Positions 7,860-20,217 of a DNA stretch of 64,000 nucleotides are shown here, piece after piece. The first letter of the stretch is position 1. Each line of letters begins with the position of its first letter. Under the pieces are notes generated by a model that saw only the letters and a list, made by a program, of their open reading frames with translations, was not told the DNA's origin and searched no databases. Both the position numbers and the translations under genes were made by a program. Source of the DNA: Lepidodermella squamata (lineage: Eukaryota; Gastrotricha); the NCBI GenBank assembly GCA_047495785.1, contig JBLDXI010000028.1:1426001-1490000 (forward strand). Direction: 5' to 3'.

Positions 7860-10832
7860 TTATTCCGTAAGTTCGATTTCGCATATGAACCATGACAATA
7901 CAGAGCACGGCAAGTCAGTCCAACTATCACCGTAACCCCATTGGCCAATGTGACCACAGACGATGCCGTTTTCTTTTGTCTTCCAACTCCAGCGAGTGTA
8001 ACTAAATTCTTCGCCATTTATCCAAGTGTAGTTGTCCGGCCTTGTGCCCATGAGGCCTATATGAAATCCGAATGCCGGGGTCGTGTTTCGCCCTGAGAAA
8101 GAGATTCATAGAGAATAGCTAGCACATGAGCGTAAACACATGAAAACCCACTGAAGAATTGCATTATCAGACCTGTAAGAAACGCGTGTTCTTCATTTGA
8201 CGTTATTGCTACCAGATGCCAGGAATTCGAGGCGCAAATCGCAGCAGCGTCCGAGAAGCTCTTCATCAAGCGGTAGATTTTGTAGCAGCTTCCGCGGTAG
8301 TAGTTTTCACACCCTCGAAAACGCAGAAAGAATGAATCAATCATTGAACACTTGTTACACAAAACATTGAGCGCAGAAATTGATGCAAAAGAAAAATGTA
8401 GTAAATAACTACACCTCTATAACCTCGTTACGTTCTCCATTTCTTTATTAAAACTACTTCCGTTTCAAGAAAACCGTTGAGAGGCCCGAAAGAACTGAGA
8501 AGTGACTTCTATTTCGGTTTCTTTGCAAAATTTTGCCCATCCGAATTTACTGCGGGATCAGCGTGGGGTGAAAATAATTCATTTTAAGAATTCAAAACCA
8601 ATGAATTAAGTCAACGCGGGCTTGTTTCTAATATTGTTTCTAAACCAATTACAAGCTTACATGAATCGACAGGCATCGAGCACAAAGCATTTGCGGTGCT
8701 GAACAGCGTTTCGGCCGTCCAGCTGTAGCCGTCCTCCTGCATTGGATCATACGTTAGAGCTGCATATTGATTAGCATCGCTGGATATATCCACATCGTCA
8801 CTCCAATCAGTTTCCGCTTTGAATATCAAATTGTTAACTAGGTTTCCACTTTTTTGACGAAAGTAAAGATTACCACACATCGGCACGTCGCATGTTTCGA
8901 TATCGCCAGTGTCATCTCGAATACACCAAACGCCATCCTCGCTCACTGACGGGTCAGGATTTCTGCAATACGAGTGATCGGTGTGTTGTTCAGGGAAATT
9001 TCGCCATTGCGTAACGTAATTAGTCGAAGCCCAGTTTCTGCATGGCGTCCCGGATGATGTGATCGATAGCTGACCCATGTATTCAGCTCCTGGTGGGGTG
9101 AGACGACACGTTGTTGGCCATGATTGCGACGTCGCTGCAAAATAAAAAATCGTTACATTCGATATATATATTCTAATAGCAAGGACTGACGGGTCTCGCA
9201 TAAGGGATATCGATTCGAGCTGCAGGTCAAATCGCTCATGTAGGTACTGTTAGTTTGGTTCGTACCAGGACCGACCATGACAGCGCAATTCTTCGAGATT
9301 CCCCCGTTGGTATATCTAGGAGATTCGAAGTTTTTAAGAATAATGAAAATCGATTTGTGGAGATCGAAGGAAATAAGTTAAACGTACCCAGCTTGAAAAG
9401 GCATCTTATCGTAAATTGGATCAGCAAGGTCTTCTTTATCGTATAACGTTTTAAATACACCCTCGACATCAGCATCAGTCATATCAATATACATTGTTGC
9501 ATAAATGCCACCTCTGCCCACTAAGGAGTACGCCATCAGCGACTTCTGGCTGTGCTCCACTGGGCGGTACAATATTCCACCCGTCTGGCGGCATTGAGCT
9601 TGAGCCAAAGTCCACGCCATTCCCACGGCATTCCAGACGAGACAAGTATCGTGGTAGCGCATGCCTTTAATACACGGTGAACTGTCAATATCCTTCAAAT
9701 AGTACAGAGAATCGTCCGCCGCCGCGCTGTAATTTTTTGATCCGGTCAACCCCGAATAAATTCGACATTGATTGTTTTGACTTGGCGTGTGAACATAACC
9801 TACACAGTCGACTCGATTTCGACACAACTGGTAGCAGTCGTATCGATTGAGACCGTATGGAGGCAAATACATGTATGGGTCAATTCGGATACCGAATTCC
9901 AGAGACGGTGGTCGACGATTAAAATCTTTTTCATAGGTCCAAAGGTCGGCTGAGAGGCTACCGTTCGCAAAGTTACAAGTTCGTCGCTTCAATGAGCAAT
10001 CAAATGTACGGTGATTATAGGTGAAGGACACGCAATCTTCTTTGTACGATTTGTCACATTTAGCTGCGCATTCTTCCAACGTAGCTGATATCGGCTGCGA
10101 AAGAAGATCTGAACCTTGGCACTCGCCACGAATCCTTACGTAACCCGAGAGCTCTAGCCGCCGAAATTATTTTAGATTGGGTAGGAGGTTCAGGAAATAG
10201 GAAATAGGATATACCTTGAACTGGCCTCGGCCAGAGTTTGTTGTCAAATTTGAAGTAGCCCGTCCACCACTTGCTTGTAGCCGGGTACTTTTCACTCAGA
10301 ATCTCGTACAACGAATCACGCTGCGCCGCCGACTGAAACGTCACCATTTCCGACATGTGCGCTTCGTCGCAGACCTTCCAAGCAAGAGGTCGTGTCAGGG
10401 TTTGTGAACTCATTAGATAGCACCTGAGGGAAGTGGGATCAGAGACCCATCCGTAAGGACACTGCGATCTCTATAATTCCAAGTTATAAACGGCGGAGCA
10501 ACAGGGTCTGAGGTTAAACTAACGCGAAAGTTCATTGTATACATGCCATTATCGAAATCAGTGGATAGTTCCGGCAGCGGGTTAGTCACATTCTGATGTT
10601 CGAAAAGCTTGCAAGTCCCCAGCTTCTCGCTGAAAGCAAAACTAGTGCATTGCTCCCCATATTGTTCGCAGGTTGATGCGCATTCGCCTTTAATTTGAGA
10701 AGGAAATTCTTGGAAAGCGTCAAGTTGGCTTGGCAACTTGTTGTCGTGTTCAGGAAAAGTCAGCCATTCTTCGCACGAAGTTCCCACTGAAAGAAACAAG
10801 AAAAATGCAAAGCTTTTTACGGAAAATTCCAT
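7860..10832 (-). CDS. Secreted multidomain PAN / C-type lectin / kringle protein (7 exons)
   Basis: Exons on the minus strand: 10832-10524, 10470-10215, 10153-9388, 9315-9191, 9134-8661, 8313-8173 and 8056-7860, total 2268 nt and 755 residues. All junctions are GT/AG with phases that fit. Domain order: signal peptide (about 1-22); PAN/apple (about 22-103); C-type lectin-like domain (from CPYGW, about 107-188); two PAN domains (about 199-345, with paired Cys such as CAAKCDKSYKEDC); a second lectin-like domain (about 350-485); kringle (about 494-565, with CRNPDPS and CDVPMC); and a third lectin-like domain (about 645-755, ending WTDLPCS...FICE). Such extracellular mosaics bind glycans and proteins in adhesion or immune recognition. 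The exact role is unknown. An in-frame ATG at 10844 is possible, but the start at 10832 puts the hydrophobic core nearer the N-terminus. Confidence 0.85.
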
Positions 10833-11809
10833 CGCGCTAAACATTAAAATTCATGTTTCAACACTGCTGCTGTTTTCGTGTAAAAAAATTGGTTCCCCCA
10901 GATCGATCAGCGGCAGGGCGAAATGGGCTGCCAATCTTTTTTACTTTTGTTGGAGATTCGCGCATTGATACGTTTCTCGGCAACAAGAACGAACTTTGGA
11001 ATTGATTAAAATAGGTGATAGCAACAACCCGGAATGTCTTTAGGTAACTAAAATCAATTACAGAGGTACTGACTGAATATTAAATCTTTGGCATGTTATA
11101 AATAAATTGTTTCTCCATCATTGAATTGAATAAAATATTCCCATAATTCTACAATAGTTGCACCATAACGGCTCCGGTCTTCTTTCCCAAGTAACACGAA
11201 CCAACAATATTTCTAATTGGAATTAAGATCTTGGACCTAAGACTTTATGGATTCTAGGTTCAAACTATAGCTCAGGAAACTAGAGGTTGATAGTTCGACT
11301 CCAGTTGACATCATTTTATTACTTTTTTCTCAGTTTGGAAGTTTTTCATAGTGACGAAATGACGAAATGACAAAACTACCGCAGTAGCAAAAACTTAAAA
11401 GTTCAGTGTTTTGATCACACGTTTTGATCACGTGGGTGCGTTTGATCTTTGACCTGCAAAACGGAAGACGGAAGTATAATGCTATAAGTACAAAACACAT
11501 TCCGTTACTAACTCTACGGGCCGGAATGTGTTTTGTTCGTAAAGAACATCAGGTTGAATATTCTGTTTCATTATTGGACAGATTTAAGCTTGGAAATCAG
11601 AGCTCTTTGGCAAAGTCAAGATGAAATATAAAAATTGAGAGTTTTCCTCTTAAATTAAATACAAGTTTCTGTGAAACCAGGAGACGGCGAAAGGGAAAAC
11701 ATATTCCAAATGCAAAGTATCTAATCCAGCCGGTAATCCAATTTTTTTTTTATTTCTAAGTCATTGGTTAACATTGGAAATAAGAATCGTCAAAATAACC
11801 ATCCGAATC
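10833..11809. other. Intergenic, with one small palindrome
   Basis: No gene is supported. There is a perfect 15-bp inverted repeat, ACAAAACACATTCCG at 11490-11504 against 11522-11536, with a 17-base loop. A short tandem GACGAAAT motif occurs near 11353-11370. Otherwise it is AT-rich spacer between two minus-strand genes. Confidence 0.5.
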
Positions 11810-12990
11810 TCAAAGTTCATCAGCGTTGACAAATATCGTCGTTTTAACTTCTTCTGCAAGGTTGCGTTTCAAGTCTTCCCAATCAGGCGCCGCGAGGGGC
11901 TTGATCGAAAACGTATGAGCCATATCAGGCAGCAAGTTCGCAAACGGCAAAACGTCCAACATTTCTCGACTGAGCGCTGAATGATGTTCATGCACAACAA
12001 GATAACCCGCCCCAGCCTTCAAACTATCAACCGCCATCTTGCGTAAAATCGCAACGATAGGCTCGCGAACTTGTTCCGGCGTCGCGTTGTCGGGAATCGT
12101 AAACGGGAACACGCAACGGATCACGAACTTTTCGTGCATTCCTATCGGTTTTTCGAAGTAATTAGGTGCAAGTTTGTTAAGAAACCGCCGAATTTCAACG
12201 GTCGCTTTTTCGGCAAAAGGCATTAGCATAATGCCAAGGGGGTAGCAATGGTCCCACAACAGAGCTTCGACATATTCGGAGGATCCCGGCAGCCGGGTTC
12301 GATACAACTGGGCATATCAAGTTATGTCATTTGTAGATGTAATGTAAGCTAATCTTACCGATAGGTGAAGTATGTTAGGATCCTCTGGCCATAGCAAACA
12401 CTTCCCGAACTTCTCTTGAAGAGCTGCGTACGGTTTGTCAATTCGCTCCACCTCAAACGCAGGGTTTGCAGGTTGAGCCACTAACCGATCAATCGTTATC
12501 ATACGCATATACGTATGATAAACTTGCTCGTATTTCATGATCTGAAATAAACTGATGGCAAGATAAACCCAGGGGTATGAAAGCTTCTAAAATACGTCTC
12601 GCTGCCTGGATTTGGGGTCCAAATGATGATATATGCCAACTCTACGCCCCGTTTTTTCAGCTCCTCCTCCATATGGGTGACCAAGTAACGCCCAAGGCCC
12701 CGTCGCCTGTAGGTCGCGTCAACCCTAAGCCGGTAGATTTCGCCGCATAGCCGCATTTTGCCGCCAGCTCGCATCGGTTTCCAACTGGCCGAGCATGTCG
12801 CGACGCCTTTTTGCCCTGTTGCCACGTCGTCGACCATCATTACGTAGTGATTGTCGAGTTTGCCGTGGCGGGGCTTGTCTGGGTCTGTGAAGGCGTAGTA
12901 CCGATACGCCTCCCGTTCGAGCCGATTCAACGCGGCGAAATCGTCGGCATCGAAGGCACACTCACGGTAGGCAAAATCGTTAGTAGCCAT
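11810..12990 (-). CDS. HOOKLESS1-like GNAT N-acetyltransferase (3 exons)
   Basis: Exons 12990-12596, 12551-12359 and 12307-11810 total 1086 nt and 361 residues. The first intron is only 44 bp (GTATTT...ATCAG). This junction was chosen because it alone joins the frames and restores the conserved S-x-x-LF motif. The N-terminal half is a GNAT domain with the acetyl-CoA loop RRRGLGRYL (about 95-103), followed by THMEEELKKRG. The C-terminal half (PIGMHEKF... to TIFVNADEL) resembles the second half of plant HOOKLESS1 (HLS1), including the closing IFV-x-x-x-E-[LF]. Function is probably acyl transfer from acyl-CoA to an amine, substrate unknown. HLS1 comparison is from memory of the family and should be checked by search. 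Confidence 0.8.
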
Positions 12991-15277
12991 GAAAATCTAT
13001 TAGAACTCCGTTTCACCTAGAATTGTAAATAACTTGACAGAATTAACATAAGGTATAGCATTTGAGGTTAGGCCCAGGTGATACGAAGAATCCCGATAAG
13101 CTTCTCACACCAACTTATCTTTTTACATTCTTATCAACTTCTAGAAAAACATGTAGGTAGATTCAAACTCTGTGAAAAATCCCAAATGATGCAGGTTGTC
13201 ACACAAGTAGGTAATGCAAACAAAGAAAACGAAAATAATTTTTTTTGAAAAGTTGAAATATCAAGAGAATAGTAATCAATTGTGTCATTGGCAATTGAGA
13301 TTAAATTCAATACCGAAAATACCGAAAATTACCGAAAATTACCGAAACGGTTACCATAGGAGTTTTTTCGGGTTTCTCCGGTAAATTTTTTATTTCTTAG
13401 GTTAAATAAATGATATTCTCTCGGTATATGTTTATTTTAATAAAATTAATTTTCTCCTAAGGTTAAAAAATAGCAGGGTAACCTCCAGGACTCTCTAGGA
13501 CACAAATAATTAATAAACACCAAACGAAGAGCCATTTTTTGATAATTACGTTGAATCTGGACTATGCCAAGTTCTTAAAAGAATAGCGCAAAATCCACGT
13601 AGAATTTTTAGACCATACATCTGGAATTGTGATAATTCATCATGAAATTTCCGAAAATTTCCAAATCTGCATTGGAAGTTTCAAACTCAGCGCTAAGCTT
13701 GAAACAGTTGGTCTGGAAACTTTGCCGTGATCCATTTCACGCTTCACGGAACTTCACACCCACGTTAAACCACTGCGCAAAAAACTCCACGAGCAATTGT
13801 TTTCTCGCAAACCAAATTTATTTAGGCAAACTACAGTCAAACTATACGTTTTTGCATTACATTCAAGTAATATACGTAGTATTTTTGTAAATAACAATGT
13901 CTCCTCGATCGCAATGACGAAAAAACGAACAGAAAAAAGAGACAAATTAAGAGCGAGGCAGGCGAAATCGTTTACAGTTTTGTTTTCATCATCAAATTCG
14001 ATTTTTAACAACAATAAGTTTGGAATAGAATAAGAGTAATATCAATGTTTTTCTCTCGATTTTCAACACGCAAAAAACGGCGATTTTTAAAGCCAGGAAG
14101 AAGCCCAGGTTCTAAAAATTTACGACGAAGAAGAGAGCGGTTTTAAATTCAAGCAGAATTGGTTTTCTCAATTTTTTGCAGCAATAAGCTCTTAGTAATT
14201 AAATCCCATCAATCGACACAGCAAAGGAGCATGCATTTTTCTAGCTTAGCTTCAGTAAAAAAGAAACACGTTTTTTCACAATTTCATCAAAGCATATGCA
14301 TACTGTTAGGTATGGTAATAGTATTAAAGAACCGAAATTTCATCGAGTGTTCCCGCCAAAGAAATTCAAGCAGATAATAAACCGAAATAAAATTAATTGA
14401 GCACTGAGTTGGTAATAATTCTTTTCGAAATTGTAACCAATTTCTTCGCAAAACAACCTTTCATCGAGAGACTTAAATCATCAACTTGGAACAGAAATTT
14501 CATCATCGAACTACATTTTGCTTGTAAGCTTTCGGATTTTTATCAACATCAAGTTTTTTCGTCACAAAATTTCTCAAGAGCAAAAAGTGCGATCATATGT
14601 GCATATACTTCTGCTATATCGACAAAAGAGCTATAGATTTCAAGGTCAAACCGGGTCGAGTGTTGTGTGCTCGAATAATTTTTTTACAACGAGATCCAAA
14701 ATAACCGACTAAAATAAGTGAAGCAGTATGTTAATTCCCATGTTAAAGAAAAGTCAAATTATACTAGAAAAGTGCGAATTTCAACTAAACAAGGTGAGAA
14801 GTAGATTAAGATTTTTACACAGGGTGGCTGAAAAATCTAATAATTACTATTCGGTTTGATTTTTCTCTAAATATTAGTTGACTACAGGATTTTGCGTCAC
14901 ACGGTGAGACAAAATTGTTGTTGATTATTTCTCGATTTGGTTCCTCATTGATTGGTCCGAATTCAATTATTAATACATGGAATACCAGTATGGAATACTT
15001 GCGCGGCCATGACACAAATTTTAAACACAACAAAGCCAATGCATCGAATTGCAGCGAAGATATTTTTTGTAACAACAAGAAAATTATGCAATATTCTTTC
15101 CCTTCAAGCTTCTTTGTATACGTATATTTTGGAGTAAAAAAATGACTAAAAGGTGAGACAAGAAAAACCACGACACGGCACAATTTCTTTATCGAGGAAA
15201 TCAAAATCACACTATTTTTTGCTCTACAAATTCGTTCCCCGTAAATATTTTTCTCTCTGTGTGTCTAGCAAAAAAAA
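12991..15277. other. Intergenic 2.3 kb, AT-rich
   Basis: No supported gene. A short tandem array of the unit ACCGAAAAT lies at about 13311-13350, followed by an inverted GGTAA-type stretch near 13380. Several open frames of 60-130 codons exist, but they lack domains, are rich in Lys, Phe and Asn, and look like chance frames. The 3' UTR of the forkhead gene probably occupies the right end. Confidence 0.5.
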
Positions 15278-18200
15278 TCACAAAATTCCATGGCCGTCAG
15301 AGGGCGGTAATAGGACGCTACGGGGCGTGTCTAAAGCTCCGTCCAACATGGCCGCAAAGTCGATATTAGCCGCATCTGCGAACAGTTCCTCAGCTGAGCC
15401 GACAAAATCTTGCAGCGAAATGTCCAAATCCATCGAAGCCGCAAAATCATCGATAGATTCTATCATCTGCGTTGTTTCAACGCCCATCGGAGACGGCTCA
15501 ATCGTCAAATACGGCTGTTGTTGTTGATTTACATGCGCTGGAGATGAGGTTGCAGCTAGTTGTGAGTGAAATTCAGCCATAAATTGCATATGTTGCTGGT
15601 CCTCTTTCGACTGCTGCTGCTGATTCTGGTAATGCATCACCTGTTGATACTGCTGATTTACATCGTTCGAATACGTGTATTGTTGCATTTGCTGGTGATA
15701 GCCGGCGGTTTCGACGGAACCGGGCGGGGTTGAGACGAGAACGGAAGGCGACTGGCCCATCATATTGCCGCTAGAATTATTTTGTTGTTGGCCCGACATT
15801 TGCTGTCCGTTCATTTGAGGTTGAATTTGAACGCCGAAACTATAAAAAAAAGAGAAAGCGTATAATTATTTTAAAAAATCCCAATTCCGTGAAGCCCCAA
15901 GATAACTTCTTTTTTTCATTTTCAAACTGTTTTAGATAATAAAATGTGGAAAAACTAGCTTTCCGGCATTTTTCCTATTTAGCATTTTTTCTATTTTTCC
16001 TAATTTTTTGAACACCCTAAACCTTATTTTGGCTATTTTTAATTATTTATTTCAATCAATTATTGGTGAAAATTAGCCCCCAAATATTCGAAATACTTTG
16101 TTTCCAGGTATTTAATAACTCAACATTTGTCATTATCTAGGCTAATGCATTTGCTTCTTCAGATCACCTCATTTAGAGCAAAAATTTATTAACTGAGAAA
16201 ATATCCCAAAATCTCATATTTCAGAAAGCTATTCATTTTATACTAATATTTGAACTGGTTCAACAATGATCAATCGGGCATTTTCTGATTATTACGACTT
16301 TCTTTGTATCAATTGTTTAAGAATTCGAAGATCTTATGAGAAAATTTCAAAAAAAATAAATCAATTTTAAATTATTTTAATTTTTCAATTTTTTCAAAAT
16401 TTTTTAAAATGTAAACGAAAACTCACGATTGATTAGTCAAATCGAACAAAGGCACGGAAGAACAGTTCGAATCGCTGACAATGCTCATCGGCGTCGAAGG
16501 CGCTGGCAGGTGTTGTTGTTGTTGGTGTTGCTGCTGCAGCATCTGATGGGCCATCATTTGCTGCTGCTGAGCAGGCGATGGGGCAAGAACGAGAAGGCCG
16601 AATTTGGGCGCATTCGGCGGGATGCGGATTATCGTAATACCAGGCCCGGTTTCGTACGTTGTCGTCGTCGTTGTCGAGGAGGTCGCGGCCGACGCGTTCG
16701 ACGGCGCGGGCGAGGCGGCCAGACTCGGCTGGGTGCAGCCGGGCGCCGCGCCGCACATCATAACGGGCGCGGGTGACATGCGACGGTTGTTCGGGTTTGG
16801 GTGGTGGTGGTGATGGTGGAATACGGAGGACGATGACGAGGTGTTATTGCTGACTGAGGCGACTGTCGCGGCGGTTATTGAGGTCAGGGCGCCGCTTAGT
16901 AGGGATATATCAGCTTCGCTTATCGTCATAGGCGTCGGGCCACTTGCGGCTGAAAAATAAAGAAAAATATTTAAAAATTTAGCTTTCAAAGTGGAATAAT
17001 ATCAATTTCAACTTATTTCAGGCAATTTAGACTAAATTTACGATTTATGGTCACATTGCCCATTATAAATTGAAATTTCCTGGCTAACGGAATCAAAGGA
17101 ATACAACTTTGAAATGTTGCAAAATTTAGCAATCGATATAGCAATCAATTGATAAGATTTTTTCGCGGTTCTTAAATCTCTACTTGCGATCGCTTCGAAT
17201 TTGAGTGTTTTAGGATACATTTTCTTGAAAATTGAGAATTTTAATACTACGACACTAGCGACGCCGAAAAACCTACCGCGGCCGTATTTAAAATCGGGAC
17301 CCAAAAAAGAGTTGCGAAACTAATTTTCAGAATTTCTGAACTAAAATTTGAATTACAATGTCCCTAAAGACGCCCAACGAATCCCCAGGCCAGAAAAATT
17401 CCGAAATCAGAATGATTAGAATAAGAAAATCCAATAAATTTCGTCCAACCGAGAAATCTCTAAAATCTCCAAAATGTTAAGATCGGCAGTTTCCAAGTTT
17501 CCAACAGCAAATTTCTTTGAAGGAAACTCAGATAAAGACGAAATGCTCTTTGGTAGAGCTAATTTTTGAAAAATACAATTTGATGAGAAACTGGATAAAT
17601 TTTGATTTCACATCCATTAGACTGAAATATTTCTAATCCTGACCAGCTACATGCCAGGCAGGATTATAGTTAATTTAATTATTTAACAAACCATATTTTT
17701 GGTTCATGTTTAAGCCTGTTTTTCCCAAAAAAGGAACTTTTCAAATCCACATTTTTTTAATTAATTTACAATTTAAAATTCAATTTTTTAAATAATAAAT
17801 TAAGGTGGCTTACAAGTAATACTGGACATGCCACTGTCGGGCGTGAAGCTTTGATAGCCCCCAGTCGCCGACGTGCTGTTCGAATGCGTGCTGGTCAACG
17901 TATCCGTCGATGAGCTGCGACTCCGCAGCGCACTGAACGCCTTGAACCGCGACGCCTGTCGATCGTAAGCACCGCGGCGATGCGACCTCTGCTCGGCGTA
18001 CACCAGGCGCGACGTCCACTCCGAAATGAACTGCGAATTCATATGGCTCTGGTACTCGACAACCAGCCGGGCGATATCCAACCGCTCCGGCTCAGTCACA
18101 TCAAGCCGCCAAGTTGGTATCGTTTTCCGGCCGATAATTACCGGCGCGGATTGGAAGAACGTGTAAAGCGATAAGGTGTGTCGAATCGAACTCCGCCAGT

Positions 18201-19496
18201 CTTGATAGCACTCAGGCCTCGCGTAGTACGGAAACGAGTCTTCGATCCATTTGTAAATTTGAGTCAGTGGAAGAGTTAACGTCTCAGAACTCGCCAAGGC
18301 CATGCAACACAGTGCGACGTAGCTGAATGGGGGACGTTTGAGCCGATTCAACCGCCTCTGTTCGCGTTGTTGAGTCACCCAGGGCGGGTGGGATATCATT
18401 TGCGAGACAGGCACCGATGTCGCCATTAAGGTGGCTGTAGTCGGCTGATGTTGCGCCTGGACTACCGAGATTTCGGGTTGGATCGGGGATGACTGCCGGA
18501 TCGGTGATAAGGCGGTCCCGGCCGTCGGGGCTTGACTAACCCGCTTCAAATAGGGCGCTAGGCTCGACCCGGGGGTGACTGGTCTCGGCCGGGGTGATAT
18601 CGAGCTGGGCGGAGGGACGGCTGTATTTCGCCGCGGAGATTGCAATTGTTTGATTCGATTAGCTTGTTGCTGGTGTTGACTAGCTGATGAGACATTTGTG
18701 CTAGGCTTTTGACCACTGCTGCCGGCCATTTTCGTCGGGTTGAGCCCGCCCAGCCAGTTGAGATCTTTGAGCGAATCGTCCGAGTCATAAGCCGCGCCGT
18801 TACTTTCTTCCAGATCGGAGACTTCAGTGATAACCTAGGTGAGAAAAAAAATAATTGAAATAATAGGAGCTATATAATAGTTAAAATTCAAAGTCTGAAA
18901 ATGGCCAAAGAAATTCCCTTATTTTTGGGAAATAAAATTCATAAAAAAAATTCAAACGGCTCAAAATAGATTTTTTCCGATTCTAAACTGTATTTTACTT
19001 TAATTAGGAAAAATGAGCTAAAATTTTCAAAAAAAAATTGAAATTCAGAATTGAAAATTCATAAAATTCGACTAATTTACATATTTTAAAATAATAATAA
19101 ATTTAAAATTTTGTTATGTTTGTTTGTTATGTTATGTTATATTTAGGTATCGTGAAAATTTACCTGGTTAGGGATATCCAGCCGCAAGCCGTAAGCAGGT
19201 GGTAAAATCGGAACCGCTTCGACCTGACTAGGCATATTAGTAGCTTGCGAATCCGAATCACAAGACGAGGCCATCATAACCGTTTCTAACGACGACGAAA
19301 ATTGCGGCGATAACGTCCTTTCTTCAATGCTTTCACAAGTTTGAATCGACGAAGAAACACTGGGCGGCTGGCTTGATATTGTTGGAGCCGCCACAATGTT
19401 GCCCGATTTTGTTCGAACCACACTGCGGGTGCCAACGACGCGGTTCCGGGCCGAAACCAGCGGCGGTGGCAGCTCGATGCGAATAAATTCTCGCAT
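15278..19496 (-). CDS. Forkhead transcription factor, divergent FoxN2/3-like (4 exons)
   Basis: Exons 19496-19164, 18834-17814, 16949-16427 and 15839-15278 sum to 2439 nt and 812 residues, with consistent phases. The forkhead domain lies at about 278-357. It opens RPPFSYVALCCMAL, then LPLTQIYKWIEDSFPYY, then the recognition helix region W-RSSIRHTLSL. A short upstream motif, DSLKDLNWL, resembles the LTNLNWL region of FoxN2/3. The LP at the start of helix 2 also favours FoxN over FoxJ, but FoxJ cannot be excluded. The rest is low complexity: a His run, Ser/Thr runs, Gln-rich tracts, and an acidic C-terminal segment (IDDFAASMDLDISLQDF) that could be an activation domain. Oddity: the Asn normally found in W-x-N-S-[IV]-R-H-N is Ser, and the second Asn is Thr. 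A nuclear DNA-binding role is likely, but specificity may be altered. Confidence 0.85.
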
Positions 19497-20217
19497 TTCT
19501 GGCTATGACGAGCGCCACGGACAGAACAAACAAAAAGTCAACATTAAAGAAGACCTAAAAAATTGAGAAAATAAAACCGGTTAAATTTCAGCATAAAAAT
19601 TCGAAATTTTAATTTTACTAGGTAGATCTTATCAAGCATTCCACGGCAATTTTAAAACCAGTAAATTTTCAATAACAGGTAAAAGACATTAATAATTAAC
19701 CTGTAAACGAGTTTAAAATGTTTTACAGACTTGCCCAGGTAAAATTTAACCCTGGATAAATATTACTAGTAAAATTTGTTTTTGATCATAAATATTTAAT
19801 GCGAGAAATTGCGTGAGTCCGAGCTCGATTAGTGGGTCCTATCTTGTACTGTGGGCCACAAAATAATGTACCTATGAAAAACGAGAAATACTATACGCGA
19901 CCTAATTGAATTCATACAAGAAAAAGTGCTTTCAAAAGGCAAACACGTATTTTCTCTATACACCTATTGAGACATCAATTTAATAGCTAGCAAATTGCCG
20001 TGAAACAAATGATTTCATCAAAAATTCAACACCAGCTACCAAAAGTTGTGAACATTATAAAAGCAGGAGATAAAATATGTAAAACCATTGATTGAATTGG
20101 TGTTAGCGGAAGCGTAAAAAAAACCAGCATGCTTTGGCGTTATCATTATAAAAAATCTACGAGCTGCGTATTTTTTTTAATTCACAACAATAGCGAAGAC
20201 GTAGAGGGATCGATTAA
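19497..20217. other. Intergenic, no gene seen
   Basis: This is AT-rich DNA upstream of the forkhead gene and downstream of the hydrolase-like gene. A splice-acceptor-like CATAGCCAG occurs just before the forkhead ATG on the minus strand. An untranslated first exon or a trans-spliced leader is therefore possible. Confidence 0.4.

Noticed and set aside
12535-12538. Two separate overlapping genes (stop TGA over ATG) at the GNAT locus
   Set aside because: A 44-bp GT/AG intron just upstream joins the frames, gives a total divisible by three and restores an HLS1-like motif, so one gene is more likely.
12558-12577. A 27-bp intron (GTTTAT...TTTCAG) joining the same GNAT exons
   Set aside because: Too short for spliceosomal removal; the 44-bp alternative fits motif and phase better.
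13311-13350. Possible CRISPR-like or satellite array (ACCGAAAAT units)
   Set aside because: Only a few 9-10 base units without spacers; a simple short tandem repeat.
16423-16820. Arg-rich frames opposite and overlapping the forkhead exon
   Set aside because: They arise from the GC-rich low-complexity coding strand; the exon's own frame joins cleanly to its neighbours.
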